Part shown: positions 16,443 through 26,433 of the stretch, piece by piece
How positions within the stretch are numbered: position 1 is the first letter of the stretch
Layout: every line of letters begins with the position of its first letter
NCBI RefSeq assembly: GCF_900187035.1
Contig: NZ_LT906446.1
Span: forward strand, 1,922,001 to 1,986,000
Length of the DNA stretch: 64,000 nucleotides
Direction: 5' to 3'
From: Megamonas hypermegale
Lineage (GTDB): Bacteria > Bacillota > Negativicutes > Selenomonadales > Selenomonadaceae
The notes under the pieces: model-generated
Databases searched by the model: none
What the model saw: the letters and a program-made list of their open reading frames with translations, nothing else
What the model was told of the DNA's origin: nothing
Position numbers and translations under genes: made by a program

Positions 16443-17840
16443 ATGAAAGATTTTGCAGATAATGATACAATTGCAGCAATAGCGACACCTCCAGGTGAAG
16501 GTGGTATCGGCATTGTTCGCATAAGTGGAGAAAATGCTGGTTTTGTTGCAGATAAATTTTTTAAACCTGTAAAAAAAGGTTTTTCTGTAATAGATTTTAA
16601 AACGCACCAAGCTGTTTATGGAAAAGTAATCGATGATGTAGGCAATGTCATTGATGAAGCGTTATGTATAGCTATGTGGGCACCAAACTCTTATACAAAA
16701 GAAAATGTCGTAGAAATACAAAGCCATGGCGGAAGTTTGGTAGTACATCGCATTTTAGAATTGGCATTGAGTCATGGCGCAAGAATGGCTGAACCGGGCG
16801 AATTTACTAAAAGAGCTTTTTTAAATGGTAGATTGGATTTATCGCAAGCTCAATCAGTCATGGATATCATTCAAGCTAGAACAGATGCTTCACTTCGCAT
16901 GGCTGCTGGTCATTTACAGGGTGCTTTTTCAGAAGAGATAAAATCCATGCGTCATGATATCTTGGAAATAATTGCTCATTTAGAAGCATCAATAGATTTT
17001 CCTGAAGATGATATTGAAGATGTGGCAAAACAAGAAGCTGAAGAAAAAATTTGTAAGATAAAAGACCGCATAGATGAGATTTTAAAGACATTCCATACAG
17101 GGAGAATTTTGCGAGAAGGGCTTATGACAGCTATTATTGGTAAGCCTAATGTAGGGAAATCCAGTTTATTAAATGCTCTATTGCGAGAAGAAAGAGCTAT
17201 AGTAACAGATATTCCAGGAACGACGCGCGATAGCTTAGAGGAATATGCTAATATTAAAGGTGTACCACTTAGAATAATAGACACAGCAGGTATTCGCGAA
17301 ACGCAGGATAAAGTTGAACAAATCGGTGTGGAAAAATCTGTATCATATTTGCAAAGAGCTGATTTGATTTTAGCGTTATTTGATATCTCTCGACCGTTAT
17401 CTACAGAAGATGAAGAAATCATAAATATGCTTGAAGGCAAAAAGGGTATCATTTTATTGACTAAAAAGGATTTGCCAAAAGAAATTGATGTAGATGATTT
17501 AAAAGATAAACTACATGGTGATTTTAAATATATTTATATCTCTACGTTAAATAAAGAAGGATTAAAGGATTTAGAAGATGAGATTGTCAGCCGTGTTTAT
17601 AGTGGTAATAGTGGACAAGCAGAAGGCTGTTTTGTAAGCAATTTAAGACAAGCTGAAGCACTTAAAGCTGCTAAAAAACATTTAGAAGAATGTTTAAATA
17701 CGATAAAAATGGACATGGCAGAAGACTTTATTGTCATAGATGTGCGTTCTGCTTGGGAAAAATTGGGTGAAATAACAGGTGATACAGTCGATGAAGATAT
17801 TATCGACCAGATTTTTAGCCAGTTCTGTATTGGAAAATAA
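16443..17840 (+). CDS. mnmE: tRNA modification GTPase MnmE (TrmE)
   Basis: 465 residues from ATG 16443, with GGAGAG 8 nt before. The N-terminal folate-binding domain begins DTIAAIATPPGEGGIGIVRISG. A helical domain follows, and the GTPase domain is embedded: G1 GKPNVGKSS at 233-241, G2 TTRDS, G3 DTAG, G4 TKKD. The C-terminal catalytic FCIGK is intact. With MnmG it makes 5-carboxymethylaminomethyl or taurine-like modifications at wobble U34 of tRNAs. Confidence 0.97.
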   Translation: MKDFADNDTIAAIATPPGEGGIGIVRISGENAGFVADKFFKPVKKGFSVIDFKTHQAVYGKVIDDVGNVIDEALCIAMWAPNSYTKENVVEIQSHGGSLVVHRILELALSHGARMAEPGEFTKRAFLNGRLDLSQAQSVMDIIQARTDASLRMAAGHLQGAFSEEIKSMRHDILEIIAHLEASIDFPEDDIEDVAKQEAEEKICKIKDRIDEILKTFHTGRILREGLMTAIIGKPNVGKSSLLNALLREERAIVTDIPGTTRDSLEEYANIKGVPLRIIDTAGIRETQDKVEQIGVEKSVSYLQRADLILALFDISRPLSTEDEEIINMLEGKKGIILLTKKDLPKEIDVDDLKDKLHGDFKYIYISTLNKEGLKDLEDEIVSRVYSGNSGQAEGCFVSNLRQAEALKAAKKHLEECLNTIKMDMAEDFIVIDVRSAWEKLGEITGDTVDEDIIDQIFSQFCIGK

Positions 17841-17866
17841 AGGATTGAAGATTGGAGGAGAAATCT

Positions 17867-19747
17867 TTGTTTATTGCGGGAAATTATGATGTAATTGTCA
17901 TTGGTGCTGGTCATGCTGGCGTAGAAGCAGCTCTTGCTAGTGCTAGGATGGGTTGTCAAACACTTCTTACAACACTTAATATGGATAATATTGCCATGAT
18001 GCCATGCAATCCATCAGTCGGTGGTCCAGCTAAAGGTCATTTAGTGCGTGAAATTGATGCTTTAGGTGGAGAAATGGGTGTAAATGCGGATAAAACTTGT
18101 ATTCAGTATCGCATGTTAAATACAGGTAAAGGTCCAGCTGTTCAGGCTTTGCGTGCTCAAGCAGATAAAAAACTGTATCAGCATATGATGAAGAAAACGT
18201 GTGAACTTCAAGAAAATCTCGATGTTAAACAATTATTGATAGATGAAATCTTGTTTGAAAATGATGCTGTTACAGGTGTCGTCGTAGAAACAGGTGAAGT
18301 TTATACATGCAAGGCTGTTGTATTAGCTTCAGGAACGTATTTAAAAGGCAGAATTATCATCGGTGAAAATACTTATGCAGGTGGTCCAAATGGACAGCGT
18401 GCAGCCGTAAAACTTTCTGATTGCTTGAAAAAAGCAGGCATAGAAATAATGCGCTTTAAAACTGGAACACCAGCACGTGTTGACCGTCGCAGTTTAGATT
18501 TTTCTAAGATGATTATTCAGCCTGGTGATGATGAAGTACACAATTTTTCTTTTATGAGCGATGTGAAAACGCGCGAACAAGTGCCATGTTGGCTCACATA
18601 TACAAATGAACAGACGCATAAAATAATCCGCGACAATATTGAGCGCGCTCCAATGGCTAATGGTATTATAAAGGGAATTGGACCGAGATATTGCCCTTCT
18701 ATTGAAACGAAAATCGTGCGTTTCCCTGATAAACAGCGCCATCAATTATTCATTGAACCAGAAGGTTTAGATACAGAAGAAATGTACGTTCAAGGCATGT
18801 CAACGAGTATGCCGATTGATGTTCAAATGGAATTTTTGCGCACTATACCGGGACTTGAACATGTAAAAATCATGCGTCCTGGTTATGCCATTGAATATGA
18901 TTGCATCAATCCATTACAATTAAAACCATCTTTGGAATTTAAAAAGATAAGTGGTTTCTTTTCCGCAGGACAGACAAATGGTACATCTGGTTATGAAGAA
19001 GCAGCAGCACAAGGTATTATAGCTGGTATTAATGCAGCACTTAAAATCCAAGGCAAAGAGCCTCTTATTTTAAAACGTTCTGAAGCATATATCGGTGTAT
19101 TGATAGATGATTTAGTAACTAAAGGAACGAATGAACCGTATCGTATAATGACTTCTCGTGCAGAATATCGTTTACTTTTGCGCCAAGATAATGCTGATTT
19201 GCGTTTGACGGAAAAAGGCAGAGCTATAGGCTTAGTATCAGATGAACGATATGCGCGCTTTGTAAAACGTCGTGATGATATAAAACAAGCTATTGCACTT
19301 TTAAATGAAATCAAGATTTATCCAAATAAAGAAACTTTAGCTAAGATGCAAGAGTTGGAATTAGGCTCTATTCACAACACTGCTACAGCAGCTGATTTAT
19401 TAAAACGCAGTGGTATAACGTATGATAGATTAGCACAACTTATTGAGCTTCCAGAACTCGCTGATGATGTAAAAAAACAAGTAGAAATTTCCATAGTGTA
19501 TGAAGGCTATATTAAAAAACAGCTGGAACAAGTAGAACGCATGGAAAAATTAGAGTCAAAATTACTGCCTGCTGATATCGATTATGATGAAGTATCTAGT
19601 CTGCGCGATGAAGCACGTGAAAAACTCAGCAAAATAAGACCAATATCCATTGGACAAGCAAGTCGTATTTCAGGCGTATCACCAGCTGATATATCTGTAC
19701 TGCTCGTTTATCTTGAACAGCATCGTCGACAGGAGGAACATCAATGA
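17867..19747 (+). CDS. mnmG: tRNA uridine-5-carboxymethylaminomethyl synthesis enzyme MnmG (GidA)
   Basis: 626 residues from TTG 17867. The preceding GGAGGAG at 17854-17860 is the ribosome-binding site, so the in-frame TTG at 17852 that would translate it is less likely. The FAD-binding Rossmann motif [14 protein letters not shown] is followed by [34 protein letters not shown] and the C-terminal [22 protein letters not shown]. It works with MnmE on tRNA U34. Overlaps rsmG by 4 bp. Confidence 0.97.
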   Translation: MFIAGNYDVIVIGAGHAGVEAALASARMGCQTLLTTLNMDNIAMMPCNPSVGGPAKGHLVREIDALGGEMGVNADKTCIQYRMLNTGKGPAVQALRAQADKKLYQHMMKKTCELQENLDVKQLLIDEILFENDAVTGVVVETGEVYTCKAVVLASGTYLKGRIIIGENTYAGGPNGQRAAVKLSDCLKKAGIEIMRFKTGTPARVDRRSLDFSKMIIQPGDDEVHNFSFMSDVKTREQVPCWLTYTNEQTHKIIRDNIERAPMANGIIKGIGPRYCPSIETKIVRFPDKQRHQLFIEPEGLDTEEMYVQGMSTSMPIDVQMEFLRTIPGLEHVKIMRPGYAIEYDCINPLQLKPSLEFKKISGFFSAGQTNGTSGYEEAAAQGIIAGINAALKIQGKEPLILKRSEAYIGVLIDDLVTKGTNEPYRIMTSRAEYRLLLRQDNADLRLTEKGRAIGLVSDERYARFVKRRDDIKQAIALLNEIKIYPNKETLAKMQELELGSIHNTATAADLLKRSGITYDRLAQLIELPELADDVKKQVEISIVYEGYIKKQLEQVERMEKLESKLLPADIDYDEVSSLRDEAREKLSKIRPISIGQASRISGVSPADISVLLVYLEQHRRQEEHQ

Positions 19748-20463
19748 ATTTTGTAGATGAATTGAAGATAGCTGCAACAGAATACGGTTTAAACTTAACA
19801 GAAGACCAAATAAGCGCTTTTAATAAGTATTATGAGCTTCTTTATGAATGGAATAAAAAAATCAATTTGACGGCTATTACGGAGCCTAAAGACGTAGCGA
19901 TAAAACACATGGTAGATTCACTTAGCTGTTTTAAAGCTGATTTATTTAAAGAAAATACTTCTTTAATCGATGTTGGAACAGGTGCAGGTTTTCCAGGTTT
20001 GCCACTTAAAATTTTTTATCCATCACTTAAATTGACATTATTAGATTCACTTAATAAACGCGTGAAATTCTTACAATTAGTTGTAGATGAATTGGGTTTA
20101 AAAGATGTTGAGGTAATTCATGCTAGAAGTGAAGAAGCTGCTCGCAATAAGAAATATCGTGAGAAATTTGATTTAGCGACAGCTAGAGCTGTAGCTAGAT
20201 TGCCGATTATCTGTGAATATTGCCTACCATTTGTCAAAGATGGTGGAACATTTATTGCATTAAAAGGTCGTCAATATGAAGAAGAAGCAGCGCAAGCACA
20301 AAAGGCTATAAAGGTATTAGGCGGAGAGATTTCAGATATAATGCCTGTTAAATTGCCGGAAATCGATGACAAACGTGCTGTAATTTATATAAAAAAAATA
20401 AAATCTACACCGAAAACATATCCACGCAAAGCAGGAACACCAGAACGCAATCCGATTGTATAA
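19744..20463 (+). CDS. rsmG: 16S rRNA (guanine527-N7)-methyltransferase RsmG (GidB)
   Basis: 239 residues. It has [16 protein letters not shown] at the N-terminus, the SAM-binding motif [18 protein letters not shown], then [11 protein letters not shown] and ARAVARLP, all typical of RsmG. It methylates G527 of 16S rRNA; in other bacteria, loss gives low-level streptomycin resistance. ATG 19744 overlaps the mnmG stop, with CAGGAGGA 8 nt before. Last gene of the mnmE-mnmG-rsmG series, closed by a terminator. Confidence 0.96.
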   Translation: MNFVDELKIAATEYGLNLTEDQISAFNKYYELLYEWNKKINLTAITEPKDVAIKHMVDSLSCFKADLFKENTSLIDVGTGAGFPGLPLKIFYPSLKLTLLDSLNKRVKFLQLVVDELGLKDVEVIHARSEEAARNKKYREKFDLATARAVARLPIICEYCLPFVKDGGTFIALKGRQYEEEAAQAQKAIKVLGGEISDIMPVKLPEIDDKRAVIYIKKIKSTPKTYPRKAGTPERNPIV

Positions 20464-20467
20464 ATAT

Positions 20468-20506
20468 AAAAAAGGAAGCTATCTAAAATTAAAGGTAGCT
20501 TCTTTT
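20468..20506 (+). terminator. Terminator after rsmG
   Basis: AAAAGGAAGCTATCT pairs with AGGTAGCTTCTTTT (one bulged G, one G-U), ending in a T-run. Confidence 0.82.
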
Positions 20507-20595
20507 AGTTTATCGTAAAAGATAATTATAATATATTGAAAATATGATAATGATAAATTAAATATACATAGAAATAAAATACAGGAGATGTTTTT

Positions 20596-21753
20596 GTGCA
20601 AAGAGATAGTTTAGTTTTTCAAAAAAATTTATTGATTGCGATTGTAGTATTATTTTGGTTCGCTCAATATGTATATGTGCCATTTCAAACGCCATATTTA
20701 ATCGGTATGCAGGTATCTTCTAGTATGGTTGGGATAATCATAGGTATTTATGGCTTCTCGCAAATGGCACTTAGAATGCCAATCGGTATCATGGCAGATA
20801 AAAACGGTCATCATAAGTTTTTTATCATTGTAGGAGTAGCATCTTCTGCTTTAGCTTCAATTTTTCGCATACTGCTTTCGCCAGAGATTGGTTTTTTTAT
20901 TGGCAATATTTTATCTGGTTTAGCTTCCGCAATGTGGATATCCTTCATGGTTTTATACGCAAGTTATTTTACGAAAGAAAATCTACAAAAAGCAATGGGA
21001 CTTATAATTGCGGCAAATAATATTGGGGTTTTAGGCGGATTTGTCATAAGTACATTGCTTTATAATTATTTAGGCATGAATTTTTTATGTCTATTGAGTG
21101 TTTGCAGTGGCGTTCCAGCGATATTGCTTTCATTTTTAATAAAAGAAACGAGAAGTGAAGCGACGACTTTAAAAGTGAGTTCATTGATAAAGGTCTATGT
21201 AGATAAGAGATTGATTTTCTTTGCATTAATCGCTTTGGTGCAGCAAGGAATACTAATGGCTACGTGTATGAGTTTTACTACGCAAGTAGCACATGAATTA
21301 AATGCCACATCAATACAAATCGGTTTATTGTCTATTGTATATATCGTATCAGCTGTAATTTTTTCATATTTTTCAGCTTCTGTTTTTGCGCAGCGGTACA
21401 GTTCTAAATTTTGGATTGCAACGATAATGTTTTGTTTAGCTATCTATTGTTTTATTGTACCGAATGTGCAGTCACCTAATTTATTAATTTTGGCGCAAAT
21501 TTTAGCTGGTATGTCAACAGGTATAATATTTTCTTTTGCAACATCTGAAGCTATGAAAAATGTGCCAGTAGAAAAGCGTTCGACGGCGATGGGATATTAT
21601 CAAGCTATTTATGCTGTAGGAATGACAGTTGTGCCGATGTTTTCAGGTATTATCTCAGAAAGTTATGGCTTAGATATGGCTTTTTATATTGAAGGGACAG
21701 TTGCAGTTTTAGCTACATTAGCAGTGATAGTATTATTTCATCAAAAAAAATGA
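20596..21753 (+). CDS. MFS transporter (12 membrane segments)
   Basis: 385 residues, strongly hydrophobic, with the MFS signature RMPIGIMADKNGHHK between helices 2 and 3 and a two-fold layout. GTG start 20596 has AGGAGATG 6-8 nt upstream. Likely a drug or metabolite exporter; substrate unknown. It stands alone, 130 bp after rsmG, followed by a DUF454 gene 79 bp on. Confidence 0.8.
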   Translation: MQRDSLVFQKNLLIAIVVLFWFAQYVYVPFQTPYLIGMQVSSSMVGIIIGIYGFSQMALRMPIGIMADKNGHHKFFIIVGVASSALASIFRILLSPEIGFFIGNILSGLASAMWISFMVLYASYFTKENLQKAMGLIIAANNIGVLGGFVISTLLYNYLGMNFLCLLSVCSGVPAILLSFLIKETRSEATTLKVSSLIKVYVDKRLIFFALIALVQQGILMATCMSFTTQVAHELNATSIQIGLLSIVYIVSAVIFSYFSASVFAQRYSSKFWIATIMFCLAIYCFIVPNVQSPNLLILAQILAGMSTGIIFSFATSEAMKNVPVEKRSTAMGYYQAIYAVGMTVVPMFSGIISESYGLDMAFYIEGTVAVLATLAVIVLFHQKK

Positions 21754-21832
21754 TTTACTATGTTTATAAAAAACTATTTTCTATATAATATATTTAAACG
21801 GAATATATTGCTTAGGAGATTGAGAATATAAG

Positions 21833-22222
21833 ATGCATGAACGAAAAAGCATTTTTACACGGTATTTTTTTATATCTATAGGTTGTTTAAGTTTTATTTT
21901 GGGAACAGTTGGTATTATTTTGCCAATATTGCCGACCGTTCCTTTTTATATGTTAACTGTATTTTGTTTTGCTAAAGGCTCAGAAAAGTTAGAACGTTGG
22001 TTTAAGGGTACAGATTTATATAAAAATCATTTAGAGATTTTTGAACAAAAAAGACAGATGCGTGTAGATACAAAATTAAAGATTATATCTACAGTTACAA
22101 TATTGATGGCTGGTGCAATATACTTAATGCCAAAAGGATTAATTGTTGGGTATATTGTAATTGGTTTAATATGGTTTATACATGTATTTTATTTCATTTT
22201 TAGTGTAAAAAATGCAAAATAA
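21833..22222 (+). CDS. DUF454 (YbaN-like) inner-membrane protein
   Basis: 129 residues with about four membrane segments. The family pattern is clear: GCLSFILGTVGIILPILPTVPFYMLTVFCFAKGSEKLERW, where the repeated PILPT and the FAKGS...W block match E. coli YbaN. Function of the family is not established. ATG 21833 has TAGGAGA upstream. It ends at a perfect bidirectional terminator. Confidence 0.85.
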   Translation: MHERKSIFTRYFFISIGCLSFILGTVGIILPILPTVPFYMLTVFCFAKGSEKLERWFKGTDLYKNHLEIFEQKRQMRVDTKLKIISTVTILMAGAIYLMPKGLIVGYIVIGLIWFIHVFYFIFSVKNAK

Positions 22223-22262
22223 AAAATAGATAACACCTTATACAAGGTGTTATCTATTTTTT
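22222..22262. terminator. Bidirectional terminator
   Basis: 18-bp arms 22222-22239 and 22244-22261 with core AACACCTT/AAGGTGTT and loop ATAC; A-tract and T-tract on both sides serve DUF454 (+) and EamA (-) genes. Confidence 0.93.
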
Positions 22263-22263
22263 A

Positions 22264-23142
22264 TTATTTAGCTTTAGCAAGTAAAAAAACGGTGCTTAAA
22301 ATAAAGGTAGCTCCAATTAATTCTATAAAAGAAAAAGATACGTTTAAAAATATAACTGATAAAATAATAGAACAAAGTGGTTCTCCAACGGTTAAAATGC
22401 TGGCTTGTGTAGCTGGTAAATAATCAAGACTTTTCAAGTAAAAGCAAAAAGCAATGACAGTGCCAAATAATATCATGCCTAAAATGGCACTTAATGTATA
22501 AATCGTTATTTCACCAGGAATTTCTAATGGATTATTAAAACAAGATATGAATATTCCACCAAAGAGCATACTCCATCCCATGACATTCGTTGGTGAGTAT
22601 TTGGCTAACATCTTACGTGGTTGTAATGTATAAAATACACAGCAAAGAGCAGATGTAATACCGGCAACTAGTGCCATTGGAGAAAGAACAATAGAAGAAA
22701 AATCCCCTTTAGTAACGATGCAGATTGTACCAGTGATAGCAAATAAAATGCAGATTAATTCAACACCAGAAGGTCGTTTATGTTTAATGATTAATGTGTA
22801 AAGCATTATGAAAACAGGTAATAAGAAGACTAAAATTGTTGCAGTCGGTGCATTGCTGTATTTTATAGCTATATAAAAGCCGTATTGTGAACCGAGCATA
22901 CCGATTATACCAAGTAAAATAAGTCCAACTAGATTGTGCTTTAAAATTTTAAATATATTTTTTTCGTAAAAAAAATAAGTGGCAATTAGAAGAATTAAAC
23001 CGCTAGCAAGCAATCTTGTATTAACGAGCCATTCAGGTGTGAACTGTTTTTGGCTGATTAAATATTGGACAAGAATGCCTACAAGTCCCCACATAGCAGT
23101 GGCAGATAGTACCATTAAAACGCCTTTTAAATGAGTGTTCAT
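22264..23142 (-). CDS. EamA-family (DMT) transporter
   Basis: 292 residues with ten hydrophobic segments arranged as two EamA repeats: the first starts GVLMVLSATAMWGLVGILVQYL, the second MALVAGITSALCCVFYTLQPRKM. The PATQASILTVGEPL stretch in helix 9 is typical. The family exports or imports metabolites such as amino acids; substrate unknown. Start ATG 23142 has AGGAGATATT upstream. Divergent from ung. Confidence 0.88.
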   Translation of the reverse strand: MNTHLKGVLMVLSATAMWGLVGILVQYLISQKQFTPEWLVNTRLLASGLILLIATYFFYEKNIFKILKHNLVGLILLGIIGMLGSQYGFYIAIKYSNAPTATILVFLLPVFIMLYTLIIKHKRPSGVELICILFAITGTICIVTKGDFSSIVLSPMALVAGITSALCCVFYTLQPRKMLAKYSPTNVMGWSMLFGGIFISCFNNPLEIPGEITIYTLSAILGMILFGTVIAFCFYLKSLDYLPATQASILTVGEPLCSIILSVIFLNVSFSFIELIGATFILSTVFLLAKAK

Positions 23143-23229
23143 TTAATATCTCCTTTGTTTTTCCTATAGTTAATATTTTGGTATAATAAAATTAATACAT
23201 AATTATGAATGAAAGAGGTGTTAAGCAAT

Positions 23230-23904
23230 ATGGAAATTTTTCACAATGATTGGGCGCAATATTTGAATTCAGAATTAAAAGAGCCGTATTATTTACAGTT
23301 GCGACAATTTTTGATTAATGAGTATAAAACACAGCAAATTTTTCCGGACATGTATGATATTTTTAATGCACTACATTACACAAGCTACCATGATACAAAA
23401 GTCGTAATCTTAGGACAAGACCCATATCATGGAGATGGACAGGCACATGGCTTGAGTTTTTCTGTAAAACCAGGCATAAAACCGCCACCATCTTTAGTTA
23501 ATATTTTTAAAGAATTACATGATGATTTGGGCTGTTTTGTGCCTAATAATGGCTGTTTAAAACCATGGACAGAGCAAGGTGTTTTGCTTTTAAACACTGT
23601 ACTGACAGTGCGTGCTCACCAAGCAAATTCACATCGCAATATGGGTTGGGAGCATTTTACTGATAAGATTATTGAGCTTTTAAATGAAAGAGAAAAACCG
23701 ATTGCTTTTATTTTATGGGGTGCACCGGCTCGTCGTAAGAAGAAAATGATAACAAATCCGAAACATTTTATAGTAGAGTCAGCACATCCAAGCCCACTTT
23801 CAGCTTATAATGGATTTTTTGGCAGTAGACCATTTTCTAAGGTAAATAAGTTCTTGGAAAGTGTTGGCGAAAAACCAATTGATTGGCAGATACCAAATAT
23901 TTGA
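23230..23904 (+). CDS. ung: Uracil-DNA glycosylase, family 1
   Basis: 224 residues from ATG 23230; AAAGAGGTG lies about 10 nt upstream and would be inside the coding part if the in-frame ATG at 23209 were used. The water-activating loop [29 protein letters not shown] and the DNA-intercalating loop [17 protein letters not shown] are all intact. It removes uracil from DNA in base-excision repair. Convergent with the pseudouridine synthase gene, only 3 bp apart, with no obvious terminator between. Confidence 0.97.
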   Translation: MEIFHNDWAQYLNSELKEPYYLQLRQFLINEYKTQQIFPDMYDIFNALHYTSYHDTKVVILGQDPYHGDGQAHGLSFSVKPGIKPPPSLVNIFKELHDDLGCFVPNNGCLKPWTEQGVLLLNTVLTVRAHQANSHRNMGWEHFTDKIIELLNEREKPIAFILWGAPARRKKKMITNPKHFIVESAHPSPLSAYNGFFGSRPFSKVNKFLESVGEKPIDWQIPNI

Positions 23905-23907
23905 TAT

Positions 23908-24768
23908 TTAAAGCAATTTTTGCATATCTAATGGTAATTGGCTTTCAATCGTTATTTCTTTATGTGTAAATGGATGAATGAATTGCAATTTATAGGCATG
24001 TAAGGCATGGCGTGAAATAAGGTTTCGTTTTCCTCCATATAAATCATCACCTAATAATGGATGGTTTAGATAAGACATGTGTACACGAATTTGATGGGTG
24101 CGACCTGTTTCAAGATTTAGTTCTATTAAAGAGTAATCGTCATATGTTTTTATAGTGCGATAATGTGTTATGGCATTTTTGCCGTTTTTATCCACTCGGT
24201 GCAAGATTATGCTGTTTAAAGAGCGCCCAATTGGTTCATCTATGGTGCCATTAGGCATTGTTAATTTCCCATGGACGAGGGCTAAATAATATCTTTTTAA
24301 TAATTGATGATTATTGCCGAGCAAATGTTGTATCTGTCCAACTTTAGCAAAGACGACCAATCCTGAAGTATTGCGGTCTAAGCGATATAACGGGTGACAG
24401 CCTATTTGTTGATTTGTCTGTTGATAATGATACATCACAGCATTTGCTAATGTATTTTCAGCTTCAAATGTCAAAGGATGAGTTAATATACCGGCTGGTT
24501 TATCAGCGATTAATAAATAATCATCTTCGTAGCAAATGGTGAGCGGTAAATTGACGGGCAAGACATTTGACTGTTCTACAATGCGATATTCAATTATATC
24601 GCCTGGTTTTACAATAGCGCGAGTTGGTCGTATTTTTTGTCCATTTAAGAAAAATTCATCTTGTTTTTTTATTTTTTTCCAAAGAGAAGATGAAATATTT
24701 TCATGTCGTTTTAAATAATCTTTGGCGGATTGTTCTTTGACATTATTTTTTACGATGTATTTTAGCAT
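23908..24768 (-). CDS. RluA-family 23S rRNA/tRNA pseudouridine synthase
   Basis: 286 residues. A short S4-like N-terminal part (SSSLWKKIKKQDEFFLNGQKIRPTRAIVKPGD) is followed by the catalytic motif HPLYRLDRNTSGLVVFAK with the invariant Asp of RLDxxTSG. The binding block ETGRTHQIRVHMSYLNHPLLGDDLYG follows. It isomerises uridine to pseudouridine in structured RNA; the target position cannot be predicted. The atpZ-like gene lies 14 bp upstream, so the two may be co-transcribed. Confidence 0.92.
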   Translation of the reverse strand: MLKYIVKNNVKEQSAKDYLKRHENISSSLWKKIKKQDEFFLNGQKIRPTRAIVKPGDIIEYRIVEQSNVLPVNLPLTICYEDDYLLIADKPAGILTHPLTFEAENTLANAVMYHYQQTNQQIGCHPLYRLDRNTSGLVVFAKVGQIQHLLGNNHQLLKRYYLALVHGKLTMPNGTIDEPIGRSLNSIILHRVDKNGKNAITHYRTIKTYDDYSLIELNLETGRTHQIRVHMSYLNHPLLGDDLYGGKRNLISRHALHAYKLQFIHPFTHKEITIESQLPLDMQKLL

Positions 24769-24782
24769 AATTCTCCTTATTG

Positions 24783-24995
24783 TTATTTATTAACATCTTT
24801 TACTTTTTGATACGCTGTGTAAATGGCTGTAATCATTCCTAAAATGATACCGATTAATGTGCATACAGGTGTTGTGTTAAAATATAAATCAGCTTTACGG
24901 CCAATGAAAATGCATATCCCTATTGTTATAACGAAATGAAAACCTATGCCACTTACAAAAGAAAAAGTTTCCCAAGTTGATTTTGGTTTTTTCAT
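24783..24995 (-). CDS. AtpZ/AtpI-like two-helix membrane protein
   Basis: 70 residues from ATG 24995, with GAGGTG nine bases before (an in-frame GTG at 25007 overlaps that site). Sequence KSTWETFSFVSGIGFHFVITIGICIFIGRKADLYFNTTP...IGIILGMITAIYTAYQKVK has two membrane helices with the G-R-x-x-D motif of the AtpZ/ATPase_gene1 family. That family is normally encoded at the head of the F-ATPase operon; here it sits apart, before a pseudouridine synthase gene. Assignment is by pattern only. Confidence 0.6.
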   Translation of the reverse strand: MKKPKSTWETFSFVSGIGFHFVITIGICIFIGRKADLYFNTTPVCTLIGIILGMITAIYTAYQKVKDVNK

Positions 24996-25047
24996 AATGA
25001 AAATCACCTCATTTAGATAAAATATACTTTGAAAAGGTTGTGATGAT

Positions 25048-25521
25048 ATGTTAAAAAGAGTAATTTATTTAGTAGCTGTTTTATGGATTATGATGCTTTG
25101 TACAGCTTTTGCTGAAGAGCAAAAAACAGACAAAGATGCTGGCTGGGAAGTAATTGATATAGGACCAGCAGAAAATTATGAGTATGCTTTCAACACATTG
25201 ACGATTAAATATGATAGAAATAAAGATGGTTCCATCAATAAGAATATCATTGTTTACGAAGAACGGAAAATGAATGTGATGATAGCCTCTAATGAGTATA
25301 AATATTATACAATTACTGATTGTAAATTGAATAAAGACTTACAGTCAATCTTATTTGGTGATGAAAAATTTTATACAAGAGAAGGCAAATATCGTTGGAC
25401 TGATAAGCCTGCTTATTTAGCATGGATTACAGTAAGACCGGAAACAATCGGTGGAGATAGATTTATTGCTCTTGTAACGTATGCTGCTCAACATGATGTA
25501 GAACTGGAAGCTCGCTCTTAA
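25048..25521 (+). CDS. Secreted protein of unknown function
   Basis: 157 residues with a signal peptide (LIYLVAVLWIMMLCTAFA-like hydrophobic run, cleavage probably after AFA at residue ~22). The mature part is soluble, rich in Tyr, Lys and Asp, with no motif I recognise. Start ATG 25048 has AAAGGTTGTGATG upstream. Monocistronic, closed by a perfect terminator, divergent from the atpZ-like gene across a 50-bp gap. Presumably periplasmic. Confidence 0.65.
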   Translation: MLKRVIYLVAVLWIMMLCTAFAEEQKTDKDAGWEVIDIGPAENYEYAFNTLTIKYDRNKDGSINKNIIVYEERKMNVMIASNEYKYYTITDCKLNKDLQSILFGDEKFYTREGKYRWTDKPAYLAWITVRPETIGGDRFIALVTYAAQHDVELEARS

Positions 25522-25539
25522 TATTAAATTATGGCAGAT

Positions 25540-25573
25540 AAAAACCGCAACATTTATCAATGTTGCGGTTTTT
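25540..25573. terminator. Bidirectional terminator
   Basis: Stem AAAAACCGCAACATT / AATGTTGCGGTTTTT with loop TATC, between the secreted-protein gene and the leftward HAD gene. Confidence 0.93.
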
Positions 25574-25575
25574 GT

Positions 25576-26388
25576 TTATTTATTTAAAACAAATTTTTCA
25601 ATAGCTTTAGCTACACCATCATTATCATTTGTATCTGTAACATAATCGGCAATAGCTTTAACTTTATCAATACCGTTTTCCATAGCTACACCAAGACCAG
25701 CAGCTTTTATCATGGTATAATCATTGCCTTGGTCACCACATGCCATAGTTTCAGATTGTTTGATATTTAAATAATCAGCAAGTTGTAATAAACCAACGCC
25801 TTTATCTACACCTTTATTTGTGATTTCTAAAAAGAACGGAGCACTTTTAAATACATTATAACGTTCTTTAACCCAATTAGGTAAATTAGCAATAGCTTTA
25901 TCCAAAATTTCTGGTGGGTCAATAAACATTACTTTTATGATGTCATCTTCATCTGTAATATCTGTTAAAGGATTGATGATGTTGATATCGAGTTTATTGA
26001 TGCTAGCTTCGTATTCTGTATATTGACTAGTTTCATTAGTCACTAATCCATGTTTAGTAGAAAAAGCTTGGCAGTGAACGCCCAATTCTTGAGATAATTT
26101 AAATAAATCTTTGTAATCTGTGCCTTGTAATATACATTTAGATACGGCTTCGCCTGTTTTGGCATCAACGATTAAAGCACCATTAAAGCTTAAAACGTAT
26201 TCATTTTCATGAATTAAATCTAATTCTTTAAGTGGTGGTTGAAGTCCAGCAAGCGGTCTACCAGAAGCGAGAACAATTTTTACACCTTTAGCTCTAGCTT
26301 GCGCTAATGTCTTTTTTGTTCTATCGGTAATTTGTTTTTCGGAATTTAATAAAGTACCGTCCATATCAAGTGCAATTAATTTATACAT
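25576..26388 (-). CDS. Cof-type HAD-IIB sugar-phosphatase (YidA-like)
   Basis: 270 residues. HAD motif I LDMDGTLLNS, motif II LASGRP, motif III Lys region and motif IV GDQGNDYTMIKAAG are all intact, with the C2b cap between. Cof-type enzymes hydrolyse sugar phosphates or related small phosphoesters in the cytosol with Mg2+. Start ATG 26388 has AGGGGATTTTT upstream. Another Cof-type gene lies at 50186, of the same subfamily but clearly diverged. Confidence 0.9.
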   Translation of the reverse strand: MYKLIALDMDGTLLNSEKQITDRTKKTLAQARAKGVKIVLASGRPLAGLQPPLKELDLIHENEYVLSFNGALIVDAKTGEAVSKCILQGTDYKDLFKLSQELGVHCQAFSTKHGLVTNETSQYTEYEASINKLDINIINPLTDITDEDDIIKVMFIDPPEILDKAIANLPNWVKERYNVFKSAPFFLEITNKGVDKGVGLLQLADYLNIKQSETMACGDQGNDYTMIKAAGLGVAMENGIDKVKAIADYVTDTNDNDGVAKAIEKFVLNK

Positions 26389-26433
26389 AAAAATCCCCTT
26401 TAATATTAATATGTGAATATCATAATTATATCA